A DNA stretch of 64,000 bases from Acrasis kona (Eukaryota; Heterolobosea; Eutetramitea; Acrasida; Acrasidae), in contig JAOPGA020001347.1 in the NCBI GenBank assembly GCA_026419775.2, positions 1-64,000 on the forward strand, given 5' to 3'. Of this stretch, positions 52,899-61,544 are shown one piece after another. Every line of letters begins with the position of its first letter. Within the stretch, counting starts at the first letter, position 1. Position numbers and translations under genes: made by a program. A model generated the notes under the pieces. The model had not been told where the DNA came from. It worked only from the letters and a program-made list of their open reading frames with translations, and searched no databases.

Positions 52899-55800
52899 AT
52901 GAGCACAGAAAGAGACAGCAACGGGTTGTCTTTAATCGAGTTCTACCGTGGAAAGACCTTGCTATGCACAGGTTGCTCCGGTTTTCTTGGTAAAGTGTTA
53001 GTAGAGAAGATACTACGCTGTTTGCCAGATGTCAAGAAAGTGTATTTGCTCATTAGACCAAAGGGTAAAAGCACAGATATCAATGGAAGAATGAAAAAGG
53101 AGATTCTTGACTCACCAATTATGAACCACCTAAAGGAGAAGATTGGAGAAAAAGAATTTTACGAGCTTGCGTACTCAAAGCTTGAAGCAGTTGCTGGAGA
53201 TGTTGCCGTCCCTACCTTCTTTGTTGACAATGGTGAGGTCAAGGCACAACAAGTTATAGATAGACTCAAGAAGGAAGTAAATGTGATAATCCATAGTGCA
53301 GCCACAATCGGTTTCCACGAGAGACTGGATGTTGCCATCGAGCTCAATACATTCGGACCAGTTAATGCAGTAAAGTTTGCCGTTCAGTGTGAAAACATTG
53401 AAGCAGTGGCACACATTTCAACATGCTTTGTTAACTCCAATACAAAGAGTGGTACGAAAATCCAAGAGAAGCTATATCCCGTCCAACTACCCGGAAACGA
53501 AGACATTGAAGACTTCTGCAGAAGAGTTATGGCCATGACACCTGCTGAGGCAGAGAAAACTTCAGACAAGTATTTAAAACAATTCGGCTTCCCCAACACG
53601 TATACCTTCACCAAGCGCATGGGTGAGATTTTAGCAGAAAAACACGCCAGAGGAAGAGTTCCACTAGCCATCGTGAGACCAAGTATCGTTGGTGGTGCCA
53701 TGAAGGAACCCTGTGCTGGTTGGGTAGATACCGTTAGTGCTGCTGGTAGCGTGTACCTGTTCGTCGGACTTGGAATTCTATCCGTGCTTCCTGGTGATGC
53801 TAAATGTGTTACCGACCAAATCCCAGTTGATTTTGTAGTCAACGCAATGCTTAGCTGTCCCGTCGACGTGAACGCACGTTACAAGAGGTTAGGAGAAATG
53901 TACCGGGTCTACCATTCTGGTTCCAGTTTCTACAATCCATGCACTTGGCAAATGTGCGTTACTGGTGTGGTCAACTACTGGCGCATGCACCCAAGCGTCA
54001 AGGCCATCGCTCCAGCAGAATTCAACTTAATTACAAGCAGCTGGTATTATAATACCCAATTCTTCATGTCCTACACATGGATCAGAAAGTTATATTCCCT
54101 TCTTGCCACCTGGAACAAGTCACATGCCAAAATAGCAGAAACCCTCATCAAGATGGAAAACAGAGCCAACATTATGAAGAAGAGTTTCGCCTACTTCACC
54201 TCTAACGAATGGATCTTTGAAAGTCAACACGTAAATGACATTCAACAAAGCATCGTGCCTGCAGAGAGAGACATTTTCTTCCTAGACACAAAAATGATTG
54301 ATTGGAACACATACTTTAACTGGTTCTGCTACGGCCTACACAAACACATTTTGAAGGAAGATCCCCCACTACCAGTCACTTCCAATGTAGTCAGCATGGT
54401 CAGCACCACATACTCGTCCAACATGGCTTCCGACATTAACTTTGTGTATTCCGCCAGCGGAGACTTTACTAGGAACGGAGTCACGACAGCACGTAGAGAA
54501 TTGATGCAAACCGTCATGAACTCACAAGCAGTCAGATACGAAATCACAGCAGAAGCACATCGCAGCAGCGTCTTGGAAGCAGAAAGAAGAGCCTTTGGCA
54601 TCATGGACAGAATGTTCGCGGACCCCGACCACCGCGTCGTTCGCATGTTATCGTGGACGTTAAGAAAAGTTTGGAGAAGATTATACCAAAGCATCAACAT
54701 CAACAGCGAAGAAGTTTACATGCTAAAACAGTTAGCTTCACAAGTCAACAAGAAAAACTCCGACAACAACGACGGTCACATTGATGGTTTCGATCCATCC
54801 AGCATGACACATCCACCAGGTCCATTGATCCTGATCCCCACGCATCGTAGTTACTTGGACTTTTTAATCATTAGTTACATTTTCTTCGCCTACTCCATTC
54901 CAGTACCACACATTGCAGCAGGAGAAGACTTTTTGAACATGAGCGTCGTCAGGAACATTTTCAGACATTCCGGTGCATTCTTCATCAGAAGACAATTCGG
55001 AGACGATCCGCTCTACAGAAGCATTTTCGCACAATACGTTCAACATTTACTCATGGACGGTTGTCCGATGGAATTCTTCGTCGAAGGAACCAGAAGTAGA
55101 TCCGGAAAAACACTTCAACCCAAATTAGGATTATTAAGCATCATAGTTGACTCCTTCTTGGAAAAGAAAGTTCCGAACCTGACCATCGTACCCGTCAACA
55201 TTTCATACGAAAAACTCATCGAAGGTCAAGCATACAGCGACGAACTCTTGGGAAATGCAAAAAAGAAGGAATCGCTAAAGAACTTGGTGAAGGCCAGAAA
55301 CGTGCTGGGAAACAAGTACGGAGACATTCACGTCAAGATCGCACCGCCGATCAGCTTGGCCGATTACGTGACTCAACTAAGGAGCCAAGACGCTCACTTA
55401 CAAATTCCAAGAAAGTCATCTGGCGTCGAAGAGGACTCTTCGCAAAACAACGAAAACGAAAGTCAAGAATCGAACGAACGATCCGATCTGAAAGATCGTC
55501 AGTTCGATCCATTCGTTCATTCCCACGACAAGAACATCTTGGTCAGGAGATTAGCTTACAAGATCACTCACGAACTAAACGGCGCCAGCATCATTCCGGC
55601 CACATCTCTGGTGGCATCCATCGTGCTTGCTTATCGCGACGGAATTAGTTTGGACGAACTGAACAGGAGGACGGAGTGGCTGAAGCAATTGATCGTGGAG
55701 AGAGGAGGAGAGGTGAGCTGGGTGGCAGGTGATTTGAAGGAGGGAAGCATCGCCAGGCACTCTCAACAAAGCTTCAGCACGAGCGCAGTCGTCGATAGAG

Positions 55801-56663
55801 CGCTGGGATTGATGAGCGATGTGGTGGTCAAAAGAAAGTTCATGATTGAACCAGGTGTAAATTCTAGAAACGAACATAAAAAATTCATTCAGTTGGGTGT
55901 GTATCGCAACCAATTACTTTATTTATTTGTTAAGGAAAGTATTGTTTGTTGTGCTTATGAACAACAAGTGTCAAAGTTAGAAAAGGACGCTTCTAACGGC
56001 GCTGATAAAGGCGTGAATGTGCAAGATTTGTTAACTAGTTGCAAGTTCTTGAGTAGTTTGATGAGACATGAGTTTGTAAAGCAAGAAAATCCGGACGATA
56101 ATGATAACTATGATGCTGTTTTGGATAAAATGATTCAGAGAGGAATCTTTATTAAAAATGAAAATCATGTTCAACTACCTCTTACGAGCGTAGAGACTCA
56201 TCGTTTTATGTGTTCTTTGTTGTGGCCTTTTATCGAAAGTTATTGGGCTGCTACGATGGCTGTTCTCACCTTGTTGTTCACTGGAAGTGAAAAGGAACAG
56301 TTGAATAGCGTGGAAGAAAATGTCTTGATACAAAGAACTCAGTGGTTGGCCGAAAAACTCTTCTTTGAAGACAAGATTCACTTTTATGAATGTTGTTCTC
56401 TTGATACCATCAAGAATGCAATTAACACTTTGGTTACTTTCCGCGTCTTGTCCAGATCTTCTAGAAGCGAGAAGAAAAATGCAAGCGAGAAGTTGCCGCC
56501 TGTTCCACACGTCCATTTGTTGCCACCATACACTGAGATGGACAAGTTGTTTGGAGTTGTTCAAAATGTCCAGAATTACAGAAAGGCCAGCAACAAGACT
56601 CTACATGACATGATGGGAGCTGCATCCCGCAAGAGTGTCTTCCCATTCAGTCCAAAATTGTGA
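52899..56663 (+). CDS. Fatty acyl-CoA reductase fused to DHAP/glycerol-phosphate acyltransferase
   Basis: Single exon, 1254 residues. Residues 15-500 are an alcohol-forming acyl-CoA reductase: LLCTGCSGFLGKVLVEKIL (NADPH), VIIHSAATIGFHE, YTFTKRMGEILAEK (Tyr/Lys pair), LAIVRPSIVGG. Residues about 560-960 are a GNPAT/PlsB-type acyltransferase: IPTHRSYLDFL (HX4D, near 649), FFIRRQFGDDPLYRS, FFVEGTRSRSGKT (near 729), IVPVNISYEKLIEG. The C-terminal PKL resembles a peroxisomal PTS1. The two activities supply fatty alcohol and acyl-DHAP, the two inputs of ether-lipid synthesis; a similar fusion is known in Tetrahymena (TtFARAT). The next gene starts 24 bp after the stop. Confidence 0.95.
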   Translation: MSTERDSNGLSLIEFYRGKTLLCTGCSGFLGKVLVEKILRCLPDVKKVYLLIRPKGKSTDINGRMKKEILDSPIMNHLKEKIGEKEFYELAYSKLEAVAGDVAVPTFFVDNGEVKAQQVIDRLKKEVNVIIHSAATIGFHERLDVAIELNTFGPVNAVKFAVQCENIEAVAHISTCFVNSNTKSGTKIQEKLYPVQLPGNEDIEDFCRRVMAMTPAEAEKTSDKYLKQFGFPNTYTFTKRMGEILAEKHARGRVPLAIVRPSIVGGAMKEPCAGWVDTVSAAGSVYLFVGLGILSVLPGDAKCVTDQIPVDFVVNAMLSCPVDVNARYKRLGEMYRVYHSGSSFYNPCTWQMCVTGVVNYWRMHPSVKAIAPAEFNLITSSWYYNTQFFMSYTWIRKLYSLLATWNKSHAKIAETLIKMENRANIMKKSFAYFTSNEWIFESQHVNDIQQSIVPAERDIFFLDTKMIDWNTYFNWFCYGLHKHILKEDPPLPVTSNVVSMVSTTYSSNMASDINFVYSASGDFTRNGVTTARRELMQTVMNSQAVRYEITAEAHRSSVLEAERRAFGIMDRMFADPDHRVVRMLSWTLRKVWRRLYQSININSEEVYMLKQLASQVNKKNSDNNDGHIDGFDPSSMTHPPGPLILIPTHRSYLDFLIISYIFFAYSIPVPHIAAGEDFLNMSVVRNIFRHSGAFFIRRQFGDDPLYRSIFAQYVQHLLMDGCPMEFFVEGTRSRSGKTLQPKLGLLSIIVDSFLEKKVPNLTIVPVNISYEKLIEGQAYSDELLGNAKKKESLKNLVKARNVLGNKYGDIHVKIAPPISLADYVTQLRSQDAHLQIPRKSSGVEEDSSQNNENESQESNERSDLKDRQFDPFVHSHDKNILVRRLAYKITHELNGASIIPATSLVASIVLAYRDGISLDELNRRTEWLKQLIVERGGEVSWVAGDLKEGSIARHSQQSFSTSAVVDRALGLMSDVVVKRKFMIEPGVNSRNEHKKFIQLGVYRNQLLYLFVKESIVCCAYEQQVSKLEKDASNGADKGVNVQDLLTSCKFLSSLMRHEFVKQENPDDNDNYDAVLDKMIQRGIFIKNENHVQLPLTSVETHRFMCSLLWPFIESYWAATMAVLTLLFTGSEKEQLNSVEENVLIQRTQWLAEKLFFEDKIHFYECCSLDTIKNAINTLVTFRVLSRSSRSEKKNASEKLPPVPHVHLLPPYTEMDKLFGVVQNVQNYRKASNKTLHDMMGAASRKSVFPFSPKL

Positions 56664-56687
56664 AAATAAAAAATCTTCTTCATTACA

Positions 56688-57560
56688 ATGTCTGTTACGT
56701 CTTCCTTTGTCAAATCGTTGGGAATACCCAAGCAGAAGAAAGTTAGTGAAAAGGCGAACGAATTGCTGAGATTATTGGATGTAAAGTGCCCGCTTGGTCT
56801 ACCAAAATCGATACAATCATTTGGAACAGTTTGCAGCAAGACTGTTTGTATAGAATTAGCATGTAGATTGAATAGTATAACGTTTGAAAAGAAGGATGAC
56901 GCTGTCAGAGCAACTGGAGTCACGATGCCAGAATATCAACAAGTTTTAATCACCATTCAGAACATTTTATGCTTAAAATTTCCACTGTCACTACAAGAGT
57001 TGTGTGTTGTTTTTGGGTGCCCTGGTATGAAAGGCACTGTTGAGAAATTACTGGAACAATATCAAGAAAAATTTGTCAAAGCTTTATTGGCCGATTCAAA
57101 GGTAAAAAGGCATGTTGACTTTTCAAATCCTGAATTCAGAGCTGCTGCATTTTATCTCTGTGCAGTAAGTTGTAAATTAAAAGTAGATAAGGCCAAACTC
57201 ATACAACATTCGAACTGTAATCCAATTCAGTTTAATGTTGTTTGCGAGTCAATACAAAAGTACTGTAATGTTGATACTTTACATACGGCACCAGAGATTA
57301 AAGAATTTAAAGAAAAAAAGAGGAAGAGGGAGGAGGAATTAGTCGAGAAGACAACTCCTCCAGATGATGAAATTAGCAAGACGCTCGAAGCATTTAAAGT
57401 AAACAACAAGAACAATCGGAGTGAAACGAAAGAAAACATTCCTGACGTTAAAAAAGTATCCACCTCGAATGTCAAATCAAAGGATGAAATAACATTGGAA
57501 ACAGCAAAGCCCCCTCGTAAAAAGCTTAAGCAAATGAACTTGGACTTCTTTGCAAAGTAA
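56688..57560 (+). CDS. ORC6: Origin recognition complex subunit 6 (ORC6)
   Basis: Single exon, 290 residues. The two cyclin-like/TFIIB-like helical halves are visible: ANELLRLLDVKCPLGLP, KTVCIELACRLNSITF, then FPLSLQELCVVFGCPG and FRAAAFYLCAVSCKLKVDKAKLI, which match the ORC6 middle domain. The C-terminus is basic and disordered and ends QMNLDFFAK (282-290), which fits the PCNA-interacting PIP box (Q-x-x-L-x-x-F-F). It binds orig DNA and recruits the MCM loader. The gap to the upstream gene is only 24 bp and contains AATAAA. Confidence 0.85.
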   Translation: MSVTSSFVKSLGIPKQKKVSEKANELLRLLDVKCPLGLPKSIQSFGTVCSKTVCIELACRLNSITFEKKDDAVRATGVTMPEYQQVLITIQNILCLKFPLSLQELCVVFGCPGMKGTVEKLLEQYQEKFVKALLADSKVKRHVDFSNPEFRAAAFYLCAVSCKLKVDKAKLIQHSNCNPIQFNVVCESIQKYCNVDTLHTAPEIKEFKEKKRKREEELVEKTTPPDDEISKTLEAFKVNNKNNRSETKENIPDVKKVSTSNVKSKDEITLETAKPPRKKLKQMNLDFFAK

Positions 57561-57704
57561 ACTTTATATACCAGTTTTGTAACAAAAGTTATTAATAAAA
57601 CTTTGTTTGCCATGTTCAACTGTTTGATAAATACATGGTCTTTTCTTTGGGAGGGTAACATTCTTGGTTAACTATTATTCTAACCAACATCAATAGCCAA
57701 GCGC

Positions 57705-58451
57705 ATGAATGAAAGGGAAAGAATAGATGAAAATGAGACAGAATATGATGAAGATTATCCTCAAGACCACTCCTTAATGGAAAATTCTGGTCAAAACAAC
57801 AACCATGATTTAGATCAAGATCTACAGTCCATTTTACAAAACATTGAGTTAATGGAAGGAGGAGATGAAGCTCAAATGGCCGATCTAATAAGAGAACAAG
57901 AGCGTATGCTTGCTAACATTGAGGCACAAAGAAATAACAATCCAACTCCACTCCCAGCTAATGGGGACTACATCAGAGAGGCTCAGGATTATGCTTACAT
58001 GGAGTCACTAAGAAGGGACCAAGAAAAGGAAAGACAAGCACAACAAGAAAAACAAGAAAAAGAAAGACAGGTCCAAGAAGAGAAAAAGAGACAAGAAGAG
58101 CAGATCCAAAAAGAAAAGCGACGTGTACAGCAACGTGAAAACAAGGCGCGGTCTTTGGCCATGCTTGGTGAACCTGATCTAGAAAAAGACGACAAGTCAT
58201 CAATTACAAAAATTCTTTTCAGGATGCCTGACGGAAGAACAAGAGTCACCCGACATTTTTATCTTGAAGACACTGTTGAAACATTATTTGATTTTATAGA
58301 TGTAAACAATGAGATCAACGTTGAAGAGTTTGATTTGGTCCAGCAATACCCTCTTGTAAAGTTGTCATTTGAAGATGATTTGAAAAAGACGCTTCGGGAG
58401 GCAGGATTCACTTCAGGTGGGACAACATTGTTAGTAAGAGAGAAAGTATAA
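57705..58451 (+). CDS. UBX-domain protein of the FAF1/UBXD8 type
   Basis: Single exon, 248 residues. An acidic N-terminus is followed by ANIEAQRNN, then YAYMESLRRDQEKER and a long charged coiled coil (about 105-150). A C-terminal UBX domain (about 165-248) reads KILFRMPDGRTRVTRHFYLEDTVETLFDFI and ends in GGTTLLVREKV. UBX proteins recruit the AAA-ATPase p97. The S3/S4 loop, which normally has FPR, reads QYPLVKL, so the p97-contact arginine is absent. The UAS/thioredoxin-like domain of UBXD8 is not seen. Confidence 0.9.
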   Translation: MNERERIDENETEYDEDYPQDHSLMENSGQNNNHDLDQDLQSILQNIELMEGGDEAQMADLIREQERMLANIEAQRNNNPTPLPANGDYIREAQDYAYMESLRRDQEKERQAQQEKQEKERQVQEEKKRQEEQIQKEKRRVQQRENKARSLAMLGEPDLEKDDKSSITKILFRMPDGRTRVTRHFYLEDTVETLFDFIDVNNEINVEEFDLVQQYPLVKLSFEDDLKKTLREAGFTSGGTTLLVREKV

Positions 58452-58514
58452 GTTTTATGTATTTTATTAAAAGTTTTTAATCTACAATTCTTTTCGTTTT
58501 TACATTTGAAGTGT

Positions 58515-59391
58515 CTAATTGTTCGTAATTGTTGATAAGAAATCACTCACAACAAGTCTTAAATCTCCATTGTGTTGGACAAGCTTCTCAATGTTCAGTT
58601 CCTCTATAATGTTTAGTTGATCGTTGAATGATTAGTTTACCATTGGGGAAGCCCATTTCCTTTAGAACATTTAGTTGAGACTGATATTTATCCGTTGGAT
58701 CAGAAGGAGAAGTAATTGGTGACGGTTCTGACACTTGTAGATAGTTATTGTGACTTATGGGAGGTAATACCCTAAATGGTGTCTGAACGATTACGTCATC
58801 ACCAACTTCCATATCACTTTGAGGGGTGGATTGTTGTGACTGGTCCTCTTGGACGACAGGTCGTAGGTTTATAAAAGTCCTACAAAGATATAGCATGTAA
58901 GAAACAATACCACTCATTACGCACTCAATGAGGACGCAAACAAGCAAGAGAAAAAACTCCTTGTTCAATGGTTGGAGCACTAGTTGATACATGGAATGTA
59001 TACATGTCACCACAAGCATCCCAAGCGACAATGCTAAAGACAATATTGAAGCACTCAATATGGCCTGCAGGATTATAATCACTGATAATAAAAGTACAAT
59101 AGTCCCGAAATAAGTCCCAGCTATAGTTTGTATAACTGCATCACACTTAGTATGTAAGTAAAATTTAACTAATGTTATCCTTACTGCAAGAAATACTGGT
59201 ACGGCTAACATATATTTCATTTTTCTTTTCATAGAGGTTTTAAAATCCTCGTAATCATTAGTTTGGGAAGGGAGTATAGGTTCTACTTCCATATGTAAAG
59301 AAGTCGTTGTAGATTGATTGTTGTTGTTATCAACGGAGGAGCTTATTGGGTATCTTGGTATTTGCATCTCTTCTATGGATGAGGGCTCCAT
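58515..59391 (-). CDS. Four-helix membrane protein with C-terminal UBA domain
   Basis: Two exons, complement(58515..58603, 58641..59391), with a 37-nt intron; 279 residues. Hydrophobic segments at about 60-180 (AVPVFLAVRITLV, FGTIVLLLSVIIILQAILSA, LALSLGMLVVTC, FFLLLVCVLIECVMSGIV) give four membrane helices. The splice completes a UBA domain: LNVLKEMGFPNEELNIEKLV, then HNGDLRLVVSDFL. Unspliced, the frame ends in an unrelated basic tail, so homology supports the intron. The layout suggests an ER membrane ubiquitin receptor. It converges on the UBX gene (63 bp between stops), perhaps a shared p97/ER-quality-control role. Confidence 0.85.
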
Positions 59392-59597
59392 ATTTTCAGA
59401 GTGATCAACAAGTTGTCAACCTCCCTAATTTTAGGAGTTGAATTTGAACAAAGAACTTAGTTAAGAACATAAGAAATAAGTCATAATGTTTCATGAAACC
59501 GGTAACTGTTGCTGTAGTTTCGTTCGGAATGGCTTCGATGGATCCAACAAGATTAATGCATTAGGGTAATTATTACAACTTTATTATCAACCTAGGG

Positions 59598-61056
59598 ATG
59601 ATGCACGCTGTTGAACCGGAAAGATCTCATCTCTGGGAGCAGAAGAGGTCAAAGCTTGATGCGATAAAAGCGAAGAACGGGGCAAAAAAGCGCAAAAAGG
59701 GTGAATATCGAGTTGTATTCAATAAAAATGGAACGACAAGTAAAATAAAGAAGAAGACAGATCTAAAGTTCGATTCGTCTTTTGAATCTGGTAACCTTGC
59801 TAAAGCAACCAGAATGTGAGTATACTCGATGTACATTTTAATTTTAAACTTTTTTTAGATCAAAGTACGAATATGAACTTGAACTCTCTTTCGACAATGA
59901 TAAGGGCCATTTTACCCAATGGTTTTACTTTTCAGTCAGACGCATGGTGAAGGGAAGGACATACAAATTTAACATTATCAATTTTTACAAAAGCGGCTCG
60001 TCATTCCGAGACGGTATGAAGCCTCTATCATACTCAGAAGTGAAGGGCTGGAGAAGGAGAGCTGCTGATGTCAAATATTATGAAGGTGAGAAGAAAAAGG
60101 ACCAAAGCTCAAATTACAACATTTTAACTTGGACATACAAACAAGATCATGATGTCAAAAAAATATTCTTTTGCCATTGTTATCCCTACACTTATAGTGA
60201 TCTTTGTAGTTATCTTGAAGATGTGAAATTAAAAATCAATAAAAACATTGTGTTAATTGACCAAGTCCTGTCCAAAACAGTCGATGGAAGGGATTGTAAA
60301 TTGCTTACAGTAACATCCTCTGGTGATGATTCTAATAAACAAGGTGTTGTGATTACTGCGAGAGTTCATCCAGGTGAATCCAACGCTTCTTATATGATGA
60401 AAGGTGTATTAGATTTTCTGTTGTCCGATGATGAGCAAGCACAAGCTCTGCGTAATTTGTTCGTCTTTAAAATTGTCCCAATGCTCAACCCAGATGGAGT
60501 TTTTAAAGGTAATTATAGATGCAATTCTATTGGACAAGATCTAAACAGACACTATGATGATCCATCCCTCGAAATGCATCCAGTAATTGTTAATCTCAAG
60601 ACCGTGATTTCCGATCTTGTGAAGGAGAGAGGTGTGCTGTTATATTGCGACTTGCATGGTCATTCTACAAAAAGAAATGTATTCATGTACGGTTGTTCAG
60701 ATGAAAGTAATGTTCTTAAAGATAATGAAATAAAAGTGTTTCCAAAGATGATGGGCATGCAACCAATGTTCAGTTATAAGGATTGTTCTTTTAACTTGGA
60801 TCAAGTAAAGACCAACACTGGCAGAATAGTGATGTTTCAAAAGATGGGTATAATGAACAGTTACACAATGGAATCATCATTTGGTATCACTGATAAAGAT
60901 TCACCTAAAGCCGCTCACCTCAACAGGACAGACTTTGAGAATATGGGAAAGAGTTTATTGAAGACTTTATACTTGTACCAAACACAAAAACATATCGTAG
61001 ATCAAGTTCGCGATGATTTATTGAGGAGTCGTGGTGATTTCAGAAGTAAATTATGA
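59598..61056 (+). CDS. Cytosolic carboxypeptidase (AGBL/CCP family), tubulin deglutamylase type
   Basis: Two exons, 59598..59815 and 59859..61056, with a 43-nt intron; 471 residues. The family N-domain reads DSSFESGNLAKATR and, across the splice, QWFYFSVRR. The M14 metallopeptidase part has TARVHPGESNASY (zinc ligands H243, E246), NPDGVFKGNYRCNSIGQDLNR, LYCDLHGHSTKRNVFMYGC and YTMESSFG (catalytic Glu). CCPs shorten polyglutamate side chains and remove gene-encoded Glu from tubulin. Upstream ATGs (59486, 59529) do not splice in frame, so the start at 59598 is preferred. Confidence 0.92.
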
Positions 61057-61544
61057 CGCTTTGTGTCTTGGGTCAAGCCGCTCAGGACATTTCTTTTAAA
61101 AAAATGATAAATAAACTTTTGGTTAAAATATGGTTTCATGTTATGTTTATATAGGCTATATAAACTACATTGTCATATCTTGATAGTTGTATCCCAACTA
61201 CCACTTGCTATCCTACCATCGTTGAGTGAGGTAAGAATAAACGTTGCAAGTGTGACCTGTCAAAGTAGCAACACATCTACCATTGTTACATCATTGTTAC
61301 TCATTTGCCCAACATAGGGATTTCAACATTAAAAACAAATGTTTATTGCAAAATTCTACTGTCTTTGATATTCCTTCACACCCGTTGCAAACTTCATCAA
61401 ATTTAGTTTTAAAATCAAAGAATCTGGTTAACTCTCTAACTTCAATGGATGATGAGGCATTTTTGCAGGCCTGGAGTACCTCTTGTATTGTACCATTGTG
61501 TTTGTGTGTCTGTCAAAATATAAAAAGGATTCCCCCAACCCAAA
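61057..61544. other. Intergenic; possible C-terminal exon of the next gene
   Basis: On the minus strand, 61512 to 61297 is an open, Cys-containing frame (EVLQACKNASSSIEVRELTRF, GCEGISKTVEFC) without ATG. It could be a further exon of the UBR/PX gene through a 59-nt intron starting inside its last residues, or a remnant. Not resolved. Confidence 0.35.

Noticed and set aside
59486-59597. Upstream start and exon for the carboxypeptidase
   Set aside because: The candidate GT-AG intron (59566-59595) joins the wrong frame, and the in-frame ATG at 59529 meets a stop.
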